DNA from: Burkholderia metallica
Lineage (GTDB): Bacteria; Pseudomonadota; Gammaproteobacteria; Burkholderiales; Burkholderiaceae
DNA: 64,000 nucleotides
NCBI RefSeq assembly: GCF_902832845.1
Contig: NZ_CADFDB010000010.1
Coordinates: 186,001 to 250,000 of the forward strand
Reading direction: 5' to 3'
Part shown: piece after piece, positions 42,980 to 52,506 of the stretch
Position numbering within the stretch: position 1 is the first letter of the stretch
Layout of the letters: every line of letters starts with the position of its first letter
Program-made: the position numbers and the translations under genes
The notes under the pieces: generated by a model
What the model was told of the DNA's origin: nothing
Seen by the model: the letters and a program-made list of their open reading frames with translations, nothing else
Database searches by the model: none

Positions 42980-43876
42980 ATGACTGAACCTGGGAAAAAC
43001 TTGACCATTTTTCCGGATCGGGCGCTTGCTGGTCTGGCCAACGGCGATCTCCTGTCTCAGGTTCTTGCACGTATGCGCATGACAGGCGACCGCGTCTTTA
43101 CGTCGATGCTGCAGCCATTCGCGCAGTTGGACATGTCCGCGCGGGCGGCGCACGCGTACGCAGTCATGGAAGGCGTGGTGCAAATTGCCGACGATGAGGC
43201 AGACACTTCCGAGATTCGAGCCGGCGAGCTGCTCCTGTTGCCGCGCGGCCCCGACGGCCTGCGCATTTCCGCCCTGGACCAACCGGCGAACGTCGTCGTC
43301 TGCCACTTCTGGTTTGATCCGGCGAGCCAGCCGGAACTGCTTCTGACGTTACCCGTCATGATCCACCTTCGCCAGCCGGAGACATTCGACTGGCTGCCGC
43401 ACATCATGCAGTTTCTTCTGCATGAAGCGGACAATGACGACGCGGGATCGGCGTTGATGGTCTCCCGCATGATCGATCTCGTGGTGGTGCGTGCGCTGCG
43501 TGCCTGGGTTCATCACGGTCATGCATCGAACTGGTTAGGCGGATTGGCAGACAAGCGCATTGCCCGCGCCTTGAAGGCAATCCATGAGCAGTCGCCACGT
43601 AGTTTGACAATCGATAGTCTCGCTTCCGTCGCGGGCATGTCCCGCTCCAACTTTTGCGAACGTTTCAATGCGCTCGTCGGCAAGTCTCCGCTGCGTTACC
43701 GCAACGAATGGCGCCTGAGCGTCGCCCGGGACATGCTGACCAAAGGTGACGCGCGCGTAGGCGACGTTGGAAGGTCGGTTGGTTACGAGTCGGAGGCCGC
43801 TTTCAGTCGTGCGTACAAGGCCTACTTCGGCCATGCACCTCGAGAAGCGAAGCCCTCTGTCACGCCCGCTGAATGA
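42980..43876 (+). CDS. AraC-family regulator with cupin domain
   Basis: The 298-residue regulator has an N-terminal cupin of the AraC_binding_2/cupin_6 type and a C-terminal double helix-turn-helix (ARALKAIHEQSPRSLTIDSLASVAGMSRSNFCERFNALVGKSPLRYRNEWRLSVARDMLTKG, then VGYESEAAFSRAYKAYFGHAPRE). It diverges from a small membrane protein gene and shares its lower GC. It probably activates or represses that gene. The effector is unknown. Confidence 0.92.
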   Translation: MTEPGKNLTIFPDRALAGLANGDLLSQVLARMRMTGDRVFTSMLQPFAQLDMSARAAHAYAVMEGVVQIADDEADTSEIRAGELLLLPRGPDGLRISALDQPANVVVCHFWFDPASQPELLLTLPVMIHLRQPETFDWLPHIMQFLLHEADNDDAGSALMVSRMIDLVVVRALRAWVHHGHASNWLGGLADKRIARALKAIHEQSPRSLTIDSLASVAGMSRSNFCERFNALVGKSPLRYRNEWRLSVARDMLTKGDARVGDVGRSVGYESEAAFSRAYKAYFGHAPREAKPSVTPAE

Positions 43877-44193
43877 CGGCGCTGCCCACGACGCGATGCG
43901 GTCGCTTCGCGCCGTCGAGCTGCCTGCAAAAAAATTTCGCTGGCGCGTCATTTTCATGCCGCTCCGGTCATTGCGAGACTTTCGCGAGCCGAATAGCGGG
44001 CTCATCAGCCAGCTAGTTGTAGCGCGACTCGATCCTCCTTCCCGAGCCGCTTGATCGTGGCGATCCCCGATACGCGGATCGCCACCCATCCAGGATTCGT
44101 TGTCGAGCGCCACGAACCGGCCGATAGCCGTCGGTCATCCTCGCGTTACTTGGAAGTTTGCAACGAACTTGTTTTCACGGGCGACGCGTACTG
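43877..44193. other. 317-base intergenic region with an inverted repeat
   Basis: Lower GC in its first half. A perfect inverted repeat GTGGCGATCC-N9-GGATCGCCAC lies at 44057-44085. No supported gene; a minus-strand frame here has a few residues reminiscent of mobile-element proteins, but this is too weak to call. Confidence 0.5.
44057..44085. repeat. 10-bp perfect inverted repeat
   Basis: GTGGCGATCC and GGATCGCCAC separated by nine bases, at the right edge of the low-GC islet. It could be an operator, a terminator stem without a T-tract, or a junction scar. Confidence 0.6.
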
Positions 44194-45000
44194 CTACAGG
44201 CCGAGCGCAGTCGCCGCCAGCGTCGCGACCTGCAGCCGCGTATCGGGCAGCAGCCCGTCTTCGATCAGCCACACCGCCGACAATCCCGACCACGCGAGAA
44301 TCCACTGCAGCAGCCGGCGGCGGTCGAGCTGCGCCGCGTCGGCCACGATCGTGACACGTCGTTCGAAGCGCACCGGATCGACCGCAATATCATGCGTCGG
44401 ATTGCAGAACAGGTTCGCGTAGTCGAACGCACGCTCGCCGCGCAACCCCTTCGGATCGATCGCCCGCCATCCGCGTTCGCCGAAGTTGAGAATGTTGCCG
44501 TGATGAATGTCGCCGTGCAGGACGACTTCGTCGCCCTCCGGCGCGGCGAGCAATTGGCGTGCGACCGTCGCGGAGCGGCGCAGCACGTCGCTGCCTGAGG
44601 CGTCCGACAACAGTGAATTGAACCAGTCGTGCAGCGGCACGACCTCCGGCGGCTCCGTCGGCGCCGGCGCACGATACGCATGCAGTCGCGCGACGACATC
44701 ACACGCAATGCGCATCGCATCGTCGTCGTGCCCCGATGCCGAAAAGCCGGCCAGCGTCGGCGCCGGCTGCGCCCGTTCGAGCAGGATCGCGTCGCCGTCG
44801 CGCTGCCACACCTGCGCGGTGCCGTGCCCGTTCCACCACGCGATCAACGCATTGCCACGCCGCTCTTCGTCGCAGGTCGCGACCTTCAACATCGCGGGCC
44901 GGCCCTGCCAGACGACCGGCAACAGGCCGCCGCTCGCGGTCAGGATCGGGCCGCCGTCGGAAACGAGGCCCCACAGGCCGAGGTATCGATCGAACATCAC
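44194..45000 (-). CDS. StrB-like aminoglycoside/hydroxyurea phosphotransferase
   Basis: The 268-residue kinase-like protein has the APH active site VLHGDIHHGNILNFG (catalytic Asp164, Asn169) and the metal site AIDPKGLRGERAFDYANLF (Asp182), with the P-loop-like N-lobe (TASGGLLPVVWQGRPAMLKV). The pattern fits the StrB/hydroxyurea-resistance family (APH(6)-like), which phosphorylates streptomycin or hydroxyurea. The chromosomal Burkholderia copy could have another physiological substrate. It is a single gene. ATG 45000 or 44997 could be the start. Confidence 0.9.
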   Translation of the reverse strand: MMFDRYLGLWGLVSDGGPILTASGGLLPVVWQGRPAMLKVATCDEERRGNALIAWWNGHGTAQVWQRDGDAILLERAQPAPTLAGFSASGHDDDAMRIACDVVARLHAYRAPAPTEPPEVVPLHDWFNSLLSDASGSDVLRRSATVARQLLAAPEGDEVVLHGDIHHGNILNFGERGWRAIDPKGLRGERAFDYANLFCNPTHDIAVDPVRFERRVTIVADAAQLDRRRLLQWILAWSGLSAVWLIEDGLLPDTRLQVATLAATALGL

Positions 45001-45107
45001 ACGATGCTACCGCCGAACCGGCCCGCGTGCAGCGGGGTTTGCCCAACGGTGCGTCACGCGGCCGCAGGTACGACATGAACGGCCGCAACGCGCTTTCCTA
45101 AATAAAA

Positions 45108-45132
45108 TTTAGCCTGCCAAACTTTGGCTAAA
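45108..45132. promoter_or_regulatory. nested palindrome upstream of the penicillin-binding protein gene
   Basis: Outer arms TTTAGCC (45108-45114) and GGCTAAA (45126-45132) enclose a second, overlapping palindrome GCCAAA-C-TTTGGC (45116-45128). It lies 104 bases before the gene start in an A/T-rich patch, a likely operator or promoter region. Confidence 0.5.
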
Positions 45133-45235
45133 GAATGTTCCGGTTTCGCGCCATCCCTTCGACAATGCGCGCCTTTCGTGACCGCTCGGTGCCGCTCACG
45201 CACCCGTCGTCACAGCATCGAAGAAGGAGCCCGAC

Positions 45236-47359
45236 ATGACCGACCACCCCGCATCCCCTCCGCCGCCGGCCGCGCCGCCGCCGCGCCGCCGCCGAGTGTG
45301 GCGCACGCTCGCGGGCGCGCTGCTCGGCCTGACGCTCGCGTGCGCGGGCATCGGCGCGTGGACGATCCAGCGGATCTGGACGCAGTTGCCGTCCGTCGAG
45401 CACCTCGCCGTCTATCGTCCCGCGCTGCCGCTGCGGATCTTTTCGCGCGACGGCGATCTGCTGGCCGAATACGGTGTCGAGCGGCGCGAGTTCGTGCCGC
45501 TCGAACGCATCCCGCCGCTGATGCGGCAGGCGCTGCTCGCGGCCGAGGACGCGAAGTTCTACCAGCACGGCGCGGTCGATTTCGCCGGCCTCGCGCGCGC
45601 GACGTTCGCGAACGTCGTGACCGGGCAGCCGGGGCAGGGCGGCAGCACGATCACGATGCAGGTCGCGCGCAACTTCTACCTGACGCGCGACAAGGTGCTG
45701 AGCCGCAAGCTCGCCGAGATCCTGATGGCGACCAAGCTCGAACGCGAATACAGCAAGGACAAGCTGCTCGAGCTGTACATGAACGAAATCTATCTGGGCG
45801 AGCGCGCGTACGGTTTCGCAGCGGCCGCGAACGTGTATTTCGGCAAACCGCTCGACGCGCTGAGCGCGGGCGAGGCGGCCGTGCTCGCGGGGCTGCCGAA
45901 GGCGCCGTCCGCGTTCAACCCGGTCGTCAATCCGGCACGCGCGACCGCGCGGCGCAACTACGTACTCGGCCGCATGCATGCGCTCGGCCAGCTCGACGAT
46001 GCCGCGTATCGCGCGGCGGTCGATGCGCCGATCGCGCTGGCGACCACGCCGCCGCCCGGGATCATCGCGGCGCCGTACGTCGCCGAGCGCGCGCGCCGGA
46101 TGATGGTCGAGCGCTTTCACGACGACGCCTACACGCTCGGCCTCGACGTGACGACGACGATTTCGATGCGCGACCAGCGTGCGGCCGAGGCGTCGCTCGA
46201 ACGTACGCTGAGCCGCCAGTCGCGCGCGAAGCGCGATGCGCGCAACGGGCTCGAAGGCGCGCTGGTGTCGCTCGACGCGGCAACGGGCGACATGCTCGCG
46301 CTCGTCGGCGGCGCGGATTTCAACCGCAACGTGTTCGACCATGCGCTGCAGGCGTATCGCCAGCCCGGGTCGAGCTTCAAGCCGTTCGTCTATTCGGCGG
46401 CGCTGGAAAAGGGCTACTTCCCGGGCGTGCTCGTCGACGATACGCAGCGCACGCTCACCCATGCGGAAACCGGCGCGCGGTCGTGGCGCCCGCGCAATTT
46501 CGCCAACAACTACGAGGGGTTCATCCCGGTTCGGCGCGGGCTCGTGCGCTCGAAGAACCTCGTCGCGGTCAGCTTGATGCAGGCCACCGACGCGCGCTAT
46601 GTGCAGCAGCACGCGGTGCACTTCGGCTTCGACGCGCAGCGCAATCCGGCGTCGCTGCCGCTCGCGCTCGGCGCGGGGGCCGTGACGCCGCTCGAACTGG
46701 CGAGCGCGTACAGCGTATTCGCGAACCGCGGTACGCGGATGGAGCCGCGCCTGATCCTGTCGGTGAAGCAGCGTCACGGCGGCGCGATGTACGAGGCGAC
46801 GGCGCCGGCCGGCGAGCGCGTCGTGTCGGCCCGCAACGCGTTCGTGATGGACAGCATGCTGCGCGACGTCGTGAAGTCCGGTACCGCGCGCGGTGCGCTC
46901 GCGCTGCGCCGCGACGACGCGGCCGGCAAGACGGGCACGTCGAACGGATCGAAGGACGTGTGGTTCGCCGGCTATTCGTCGGGCATCGTCGCGGTCGCGT
47001 GGCTCGGCTATGACACGCCGCATCCGATGGGGCGCGCGACCGGCGCGACGCTGGCGCTGCCGGTCTGGCTCGACTACATGAAGACGGCCGTCGACGGGCG
47101 TACGCCGGTCGAGGCAACGCCGCCGCAGGACGTCGCGCTCGTCGACGGCGACTTCGTGTACGCCGAATACACGCGCGGCACGTGCACGGCCGACGTGCCG
47201 TCGTATATTCGCAGCCGCTTCGCGTGCGGCGGCGCGGCGACGGCGACCGATGCGCCCGCCGCGCCGGCCGACAACGGCAGGCCGGCCGAGCCGATGCCCG
47301 CCGCGGTCGATGCGGCCGAGCGCGAGCGCGTACTCGACCTGTTCCGGACGGATGACTGA
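45236..47359 (+). CDS. class A penicillin-binding protein (PBP1a type)
   Basis: The 707-residue bifunctional cell-wall synthase has a Pro-rich cytosolic tail, one membrane helix (about 23-43), a GT51 glycosyltransferase domain with catalytic Glu104 (AAEDAKFYQH) and QGGSTITMQVARN, and a transpeptidase domain with SSFK (Ser379, Lys382), SKN (439-441) and KTGTS (565-569). It polymerises and cross-links peptidoglycan. It is shorter than the main ~800-residue PBP1a, so it may be a paralogue. AAGGAG precedes the start. The TRIC gene follows within eight bases, so they are one operon. Confidence 0.94.
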   Translation: MTDHPASPPPPAAPPPRRRRVWRTLAGALLGLTLACAGIGAWTIQRIWTQLPSVEHLAVYRPALPLRIFSRDGDLLAEYGVERREFVPLERIPPLMRQALLAAEDAKFYQHGAVDFAGLARATFANVVTGQPGQGGSTITMQVARNFYLTRDKVLSRKLAEILMATKLEREYSKDKLLELYMNEIYLGERAYGFAAAANVYFGKPLDALSAGEAAVLAGLPKAPSAFNPVVNPARATARRNYVLGRMHALGQLDDAAYRAAVDAPIALATTPPPGIIAAPYVAERARRMMVERFHDDAYTLGLDVTTTISMRDQRAAEASLERTLSRQSRAKRDARNGLEGALVSLDAATGDMLALVGGADFNRNVFDHALQAYRQPGSSFKPFVYSAALEKGYFPGVLVDDTQRTLTHAETGARSWRPRNFANNYEGFIPVRRGLVRSKNLVAVSLMQATDARYVQQHAVHFGFDAQRNPASLPLALGAGAVTPLELASAYSVFANRGTRMEPRLILSVKQRHGGAMYEATAPAGERVVSARNAFVMDSMLRDVVKSGTARGALALRRDDAAGKTGTSNGSKDVWFAGYSSGIVAVAWLGYDTPHPMGRATGATLALPVWLDYMKTAVDGRTPVEATPPQDVALVDGDFVYAEYTRGTCTADVPSYIRSRFACGGAATATDAPAAPADNGRPAEPMPAAVDAAERERVLDLFRTDD

Positions 47360-47367
47360 CGCGCGCC

Positions 47368-47979
47368 ATGCATACGCTCTATCTGATTGCGATCGTCGCG
47401 GAAGCGATGTCGGGGGCGCTGATGGGCATGCGTCGCGGGATGGACCGCTTCGGCCTCGCGCTCGTCGGCGCGGTGACGGCGCTCGGCGGCGGCACCGTGC
47501 GCGACGTGCTGCTCGGCCACTATCCGCTCGGCTGGATCGCGCATCCCGAATACCTGGTGATCACGCTCGTCGCGGCGACCGTCGCGTCGTGGGTCGCACG
47601 GCATGTCGCGCGGATGAAGGCGCTGTTCGTCACCGTCGATGCGATCGGCCTCGCGGCGTTTACGATCATCGGCTGCGACATCGGCGCGTCGACGGGCACC
47701 GCGCCGATCATCGTCGTGCTGGCCGGCGCGATCACGGGCGTCTGCGGCGGGATGCTGCGCGACCTGCTGTGCAACGAGATGCCGCTGATCTTGCGCGAGG
47801 AACTGTACGCGAGCGTCGCGTTCGTCACGGGCGCGCTCTACGTCGGGATGCAGTATCTCGGCATCGATGCGGCCGTCGCGACGGTCGTCGCGCTGGCGTG
47901 CGGCTTCTCGATGCGGATGCTCGCCGTGCGGCTCGGATGGAAGATGCGGACCTTCGGCGCGGCCGACCTCGAGCATTGA
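47368..47979 (+). CDS. TRIC-type cation channel (UPF0126)
   Basis: The 203-residue membrane protein has seven helices arranged as two repeats plus one. Each repeat carries the kinked Gly motif: GGGTVRDVLLG (Gly40-Asp46) and VCGGMLRDLLCNE near residues 125-135. These define the UPF0126/TRIC family, in which bacterial members form trimers conducting potassium or similar cations; E. coli YadS-like members are implicated in glycine uptake. It lies eight bases after the penicillin-binding protein gene. No functional link to cell-wall synthesis is known. Confidence 0.93.
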   Translation: MHTLYLIAIVAEAMSGALMGMRRGMDRFGLALVGAVTALGGGTVRDVLLGHYPLGWIAHPEYLVITLVAATVASWVARHVARMKALFVTVDAIGLAAFTIIGCDIGASTGTAPIIVVLAGAITGVCGGMLRDLLCNEMPLILREELYASVAFVTGALYVGMQYLGIDAAVATVVALACGFSMRMLAVRLGWKMRTFGAADLEH

Positions 47980-48000
47980 GCGCTCGCGCCGCGCGGGCAG

Positions 48001-48384
48001 TCAATCCCGCTGCATGACCTGAAAGACGTTGCCTTCCGGATCGATGCCGTCGTACATCCGGTACGGGAAGCCGTCGTAGCGCTTGAGATCGCGCACGGTC
48101 ACGCCGTCGCGCGCGAGCCGGGCCCGATGCGCGTCGATATCGGCGTCGATCGCGAACACGAGCTTCACGTTGCTCGTGTGTGCCGTCGTGCTCGCGGAAG
48201 CGGGGGCGTGGCGGGATGCCGGGCCGGCGCGATGCAGCGCCAGTTCGATCGCGCCGGCGTCGAGCACGACCCATTCGCCGTCGATTTCCTCGATGACGGG
48301 AAGATCGAAGTAGCGGCGATAGAACGCCTTCAGCAACGCGGCTTCCCGGACGTACAGGAGGATGCGGGTCATCGGAAGCGGCAC
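48001..48384 (-). CDS. VOC-family (glyoxalase-like) protein
   Basis: The 127-residue protein has one pair of beta-alpha-beta-beta-beta modules: TRILLYVREAALLKAFYRRYFDLPVIEE, then VKLVFAIDADIDAHRARLARDGV and GIDPEGNVFQVMQRD with a C-terminal metal-side Gln/Glu region. A GTG start at 48384 is preceded by AGGGG with six-base spacing, which favours it over ATG 48372. Substrate unknown; VOC proteins act as lyases, dioxygenases or binding proteins. It converges on the TRIC gene with 21 bases between. Confidence 0.87.
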   Translation of the reverse strand: MPLPMTRILLYVREAALLKAFYRRYFDLPVIEEIDGEWVVLDAGAIELALHRAGPASRHAPASASTTAHTSNVKLVFAIDADIDAHRARLARDGVTVRDLKRYDGFPYRMYDGIDPEGNVFQVMQRD

Positions 48385-48506
48385 GTGAATCCCCTGGAGC
48401 GGAATGCGCGAAGTGCGAATGACGGGATGTAAAAACCGTTGCTATCGAGCAGGCAGGAGCAGGCAGGACGTCGAGCGACGCATCGCTCATGCGTCACGCG
48501 CCCGCG

Positions 48507-49337
48507 CTACGCAGGCACCATCACCGGCGGCGCACCGTCGCCGGTATCGACCATCTTTACCGCGAAGCCGTAGCACTGCGCGATATGGGCGGGCGTCATC
48601 ACGTCGCGCGGCCTGCCGTGCGCGACGATCGTGCCGTCGGCGAGCATCGCGATCGTATCCGCGTGCCGGGCGGCGAGATTCGGATCGTGGACGATCGCGA
48701 GCACGCCGAGCTGCCATTCGCGCGCGACCGCGCGCACGGTGTCGAGCAGACGATGCTGGTGCGCGAGGTCGAGCGCGGCGGTGGGCTCGTCGAGCAGCAG
48801 ATAGCGCGGGCCGTTGTCCGGTGCATCGTCGTCCGGCCACAGCTGCGCGAGCACACGGGCGAACTGCACACGGGCGAGTTCGCCGCCCGACAGCGTCGTC
48901 ACGTCGCGGCCGACGAGCGCATCGGCGCCCGCGCGTTCGAGCGCGCGCCACGCGATGTCGCGATCGCGGTGCGCGATCACGTGCCGCGCACCGCTGCGCC
49001 GCGCGTGCGGATAGCGGCCGAGCAGCACGATTTCGTCGACGCTGAACGGGAACGCCGGCTGCGCGGCCTGCGGCAGCACCGCGCGCAGGCAGGCGAGCCG
49101 CGGCGCGTCGATGCGCGCGAGCGGTTCGCCGTTCAGCGTGACGTCGCCGCTCATGCGCACGCCGTTCGGCGCGCCGCCGCCGGTCAGTTCGCCGGCGAAC
49201 GTCTTCAGCAGCGTGCTCTTGCCCGCGCCGTTGCGGCCGAGCAGCGCGGTCACGCGGCCCGGTTCGATCGACAGCGTCAGGTTGCGCAGGATCGTAGTGT
49301 GTCGGCGGGCGACGTCGAGGTGATGAGCGGTCAGCAT
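48507..49337 (-). CDS. hmuV: haem ABC transporter ATP-binding protein
   Basis: The 276-residue ATPase has Walker [10 protein letters not shown] (34-42), a signature [16 protein letters not shown], and Walker [13 protein letters not shown]. It powers haem import through HmuU. It is the last gene of hmuRSTUV, 19 bases after hmuU. HmuV proteins are of the FecE-like type, and the C-terminal residues match this subfamily's length. Expression should follow the Fur-controlled operon promoter upstream of hmuR. Confidence 0.95.
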   Translation of the reverse strand: MLTAHHLDVARRHTTILRNLTLSIEPGRVTALLGRNGAGKSTLLKTFAGELTGGGAPNGVRMSGDVTLNGEPLARIDAPRLACLRAVLPQAAQPAFPFSVDEIVLLGRYPHARRSGARHVIAHRDRDIAWRALERAGADALVGRDVTTLSGGELARVQFARVLAQLWPDDDAPDNGPRYLLLDEPTAALDLAHQHRLLDTVRAVAREWQLGVLAIVHDPNLAARHADTIAMLADGTIVAHGRPRDVMTPAHIAQCYGFAVKMVDTGDGAPPVMVPA

Positions 49338-49356
49338 GGTCGTCGTGACGAAAAGG

Positions 49357-50445
49357 TTAGCCGCCGAGTGCGCCGCGGCTCTTCCACAGCAGCGCGAGGA
49401 AAAACGGCGCGCCGAGCAGCGCGGTCAGCACGCCGAGCGGAATCTCGGCGGGCGCAGCAACAGTACGCGCGGCGAGATCGGCGGCAAGCGTCAGCAGCGC
49501 GCCGAGCAGCGCGGCGCCGGGCAGCACGATGCGCTGGTCGGGGCCGCACGCGAGGCGCACGCAGTGCGGCGCCACGAGCCCGATGAAGCCGATGATGCCC
49601 GCGCACGACACGAGCGCACCGACCGCGAGCGCGACCGCGACGAGCACGCGCCGCTTCAGTCGCTGCACGGGCACGCCGAGATGCAGCGCCTCGGTTTCGC
49701 CGAGCTGCAACGCATTCAGCGCGTCGCGTTCGCGCGCGAGCAGCACGCAGCCGATCGCGACACACGGCGCGACGGCCGCCAGCGCGGACCATTGCGCGCC
49801 GCCGAGACTGCCGAGGCTCCAGAAGGTCAGCGAGCGCAACTGCGCGTCGTCGGCGACGAACGTGAGCAGCCCGATCGCCGCGCCGACCAGCGCGTTGATC
49901 GCGATGCCGGCGAGCAGCAGCAGCGGCAGCGCGAGCCGGCCGCGTGACGCGGCAAGCCGGTAGACGAGCGCCGCGACCGCGAGCGCGCCGCCGAATGCGG
50001 CGACGGGCAATGCGGCCGCGCTCACGTGCGCGGCAAAGAGCGCGGGGCCGAGCACGATCGTCGTCGTTGCGCCGAGCGCGGCGCCGCTCGACACGCCGAC
50101 GAGCCCCGGATCGGCGAGCGGATTGCGGAACAGCGCCTGCATCGCGGCGCCGGTCGCGCCGAAGCCGCCGCCCACCAGCAACGCGAGCGCGACGCGCGGC
50201 GCGCGAATATCGAACAGCACCGCGCGCGCCTGCTGCGCGGCCGCGTCGCCGGTCAGCGCGGCCCACGCTTGCGCGAGCGGAATGCGGTACGCGCCGACGC
50301 ACAGCGCGGCGACGGACATCGCGCCGACGAGCACGGCGAGCGCGGCCAGCGCGAACGGGGCGAGGCGGCGCGACGTGCCGATGCGCGAGGCGCCGGAGCG
50401 CGACGCGGACGACGGTGCGGGAAAAGGCGAGGCGTGAGCGGGCAT
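49357..50445 (-). CDS. hmuU: haem ABC transporter permease (FecCD family)
   Basis: The 362-residue permease has about ten helices and FecCD family motifs: [35 protein letters not shown] and [25 protein letters not shown]. It forms the inner-membrane channel for haem with HmuV and the binding protein HmuT. A ~30-residue Ser/Ala-rich tail precedes the first helix. It lies 15 bases after hmuT and before hmuV in one operon. Confidence 0.95.
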   Translation of the reverse strand: MPAHASPFPAPSSASRSGASRIGTSRRLAPFALAALAVLVGAMSVAALCVGAYRIPLAQAWAALTGDAAAQQARAVLFDIRAPRVALALLVGGGFGATGAAMQALFRNPLADPGLVGVSSGAALGATTTIVLGPALFAAHVSAAALPVAAFGGALAVAALVYRLAASRGRLALPLLLLAGIAINALVGAAIGLLTFVADDAQLRSLTFWSLGSLGGAQWSALAAVAPCVAIGCVLLARERDALNALQLGETEALHLGVPVQRLKRRVLVAVALAVGALVSCAGIIGFIGLVAPHCVRLACGPDQRIVLPGAALLGALLTLAADLAARTVAAPAEIPLGVLTALLGAPFFLALLWKSRGALGG

Positions 50446-50460
50446 CGGGGTGGTCCGGAA

Positions 50461-51369
50461 TCAGGCGAGCGCATCCGACAGGCGTCGGTGCAGGGTCGTG
50501 ACGGCGAGCGGCAGGCGCGGGCCGAAGCCGAGCAGGAACAATGCGTCGAGCGATACGACGCGCTGCGCGCGGCCGGCCGGCGTCGCGCCGAAGCCGGGCG
50601 TGGACAGCAGCGCGGCGCGGCCGCCGACGGCCGCGAGCCCCTCGTCGGAGATCAGCACGACGTCGGGCGCGGCGGCTGCCAGCGCTTCGGTCGTCAGCGG
50701 CTTGTAGTGATCGAAACCCTGCATCGCGTTGCGCGCGCCCGCGTAGCGGATCATCGCGTCGGCGGCCGTGCGCTGGCCGGCGACAAGAGCCTGGTTGCCG
50801 GTGTGGTTCAGCACGAACAGCACGCGCGGCGGCTGCGCGCCGTCGGGCGCGCGGGCGGCGACTGCGTCGCGCGCGGCCTGCCAGTCGCGGTCGAAGCGCT
50901 GCAGCAGCGCAGCGCCCGCATCGCGCATGTCGAGCGCCTGCGCGACGCCGGTGATCTTCGCGCGCACCGATTCGACGTCGTGGCGCTCGTCGAACGTCGT
51001 CACCGCGACGCCGGCGCGCTTGACCTGCGCGATCGCAGTGGGCGGGCCGGCTTCCGCCGACGCGAGCACGAGATCGGGCCGCAACGACAACAGCCCCTCG
51101 GCCGACAGCGCGCGCTGGTAGCCGACTTTCGGCAGCCGCTTCGCGGCGTCGGGGTACGTGCAGGTCGTATCCGCGCCGACGAGCCGGTAGCGCGGCGTCT
51201 CGGCACCGCCGAGCGCGAACGCGGTTTCGGCAAGCGCGCCGCCGATCACGACCACGCGTTTCGGCGCTGCCTGCGCGAGCACGCTACCGGGCAGCGCGCC
51301 CGCGAGCGCGCCGGCCGCCGCGCCCGCCAGCATCGCGCGGCGGCGCGGATCGAACGATCGCGCGCTCAC
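50461..51369 (-). CDS. hmuT: periplasmic haem-binding protein
   Basis: The 302-residue binding protein has a basic n-region DPRRRAMLAG with a hydrophobic stretch ending SVLAQA, possibly a Tat-like signal. The mature part matches class III periplasmic binding proteins: KRVVVIGGALAETAFALGG, PKVGYQRALSAEGLLSLRPDLVLAS with the conserved Tyr that binds haem iron, and PDVVLISDEGL. It passes haem from HmuR to HmuUV. Its start overlaps the hmuS stop (ATGA). Confidence 0.94.
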   Translation of the reverse strand: MSARSFDPRRRAMLAGAAAGALAGALPGSVLAQAAPKRVVVIGGALAETAFALGGAETPRYRLVGADTTCTYPDAAKRLPKVGYQRALSAEGLLSLRPDLVLASAEAGPPTAIAQVKRAGVAVTTFDERHDVESVRAKITGVAQALDMRDAGAALLQRFDRDWQAARDAVAARAPDGAQPPRVLFVLNHTGNQALVAGQRTAADAMIRYAGARNAMQGFDHYKPLTTEALAAAAPDVVLISDEGLAAVGGRAALLSTPGFGATPAGRAQRVVSLDALFLLGFGPRLPLAVTTLHRRLSDALA

Positions 51370-52457
51370 CGTGCGCCTCCGCGTGCGGCGGCCGGCAGCG
51401 TCGCGACGAGCGCGCGCCAGTCGTCGCGCTCGACCTTGCCGGGCTTGCGCTCGCCGAACAGCAGCGCGACGTGGTCGCCCTGCCGGTCAAACAGTTCGAG
51501 CGACGTGACGATGCCGTCGCTGGTCGGCTTCTTCACGACCCACGCGGCGGCGATGAGATCCTCGCGCACGTGCAGGTTGAAGCCCGGATCGAGCACGTTG
51601 ATCCACGCACCGACCTCGCGCACGTTCGCGACGGGGCCCGTATGGATCTGGATCATCCCCGCGTTGCCGACGAACACCATGATCGGCTGGCCGCTCTGCG
51701 CAGCCTGTTCGAGCACGTGACGCAGCGCACGCGCGGTTTCGACCGGATACGCATACTGCGGATCGGCGAGCCGCAGCGCCTGCATGCGGCTCACGCCGAA
51801 GCGCCGGGTGATGCCGAAGAACTGATGCGTGTCGGTCATGGCGTCCCACGCGGCGCGAAAGCCCGCGACGTCGATCTCGGTATCGGCGCGCTCGGGCGTT
51901 TTCGGCGCGGCGGGCGCGATCTCGAGGCCCGGCTCCTGCGACGGCGCGCGCCAGCGTTCGACGAACGCGTCGTACGCGGCGTGGTCGCTGTGCGCGCGCA
52001 GATAGACCTTGTGGATCGCGTGGCCCTGTGCGTCGAAGAACTGCAGGCTCTTCAGCGGGCCGTGCGCGGTTTCGTCGCGCACCGCGAACGCCGACACCCA
52101 GTGCCGATAGAAGATGCGCAGGTCGATATCGCCGAGCGCGAGGCCGACGGGGCCGTCGTGGCTCATCTGCGCATATTCGCCGTCCTTTTCGTGAACGGCC
52201 GTGTCGTTGCGCGTCAGCGCCATCACGCGGCCGAGGCGCGGCATTTCCTCGAACATCGCCGGAAAGCGCGCGTCGAGGCGCACGACATGCTCGCCGACGA
52301 ACGCGGCGAGCGCTTCGCCTTCGCTGACGCCGAGCGCCTGCGCGACGTCGCGGTTGCGCAGCTGGCGCTCGGTCTTGAGCTTGATGAACGCGTCGCGCAA
52401 TGCGGCGGCTGCGCGGGCCGGCGTGGCCGGTTGACCGGGAAGGGCGGATTGCATCAT
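51366..52457 (-). CDS. hmuS: haem-degrading / haem-trafficking factor (HmuS/ChuS)
   Basis: The 363-residue cytosolic protein consists of two related halves of the HemS/ChuS type (first half with RFPAMFEEMPRLGRVMALTRNDTAVHEKDGEY, second half with FFGITRRFGVSRMQALRLADPQYAYPV). It binds incoming haem and may degrade it to release iron. ATG 52457 (MMQSALPG) follows AAGGAG with good spacing, while ATG 52472 lies upstream of that site. It is second in hmuRSTUV, 49 bases after hmuR. Confidence 0.93.
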   Translation of the reverse strand: MMQSALPGQPATPARAAAALRDAFIKLKTERQLRNRDVAQALGVSEGEALAAFVGEHVVRLDARFPAMFEEMPRLGRVMALTRNDTAVHEKDGEYAQMSHDGPVGLALGDIDLRIFYRHWVSAFAVRDETAHGPLKSLQFFDAQGHAIHKVYLRAHSDHAAYDAFVERWRAPSQEPGLEIAPAAPKTPERADTEIDVAGFRAAWDAMTDTHQFFGITRRFGVSRMQALRLADPQYAYPVETARALRHVLEQAAQSGQPIMVFVGNAGMIQIHTGPVANVREVGAWINVLDPGFNLHVREDLIAAAWVVKKPTSDGIVTSLELFDRQGDHVALLFGERKPGKVERDDWRALVATLPAAARGGAR

Positions 52458-52506
52458 GTCGGACTCCTTCAAGAATCGGTTGGGGTGGTTGCGCGGGCGA
52501 CGCGCA

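Noticed and set aside
43535-44113. Minus-strand frame with a few residues suggestive of a transposase or integrase end
   Set aside because: Most of it is antisense to the AraC gene. The remaining part is too short and has no diagnostic motif; no terminal repeats with target duplication were seen.
48447-48466. Two tandem GAGCAGGCAG copies
   Set aside because: Only two 10-bp units in a short intergenic gap; no link to a start, operator symmetry or known repeat family.
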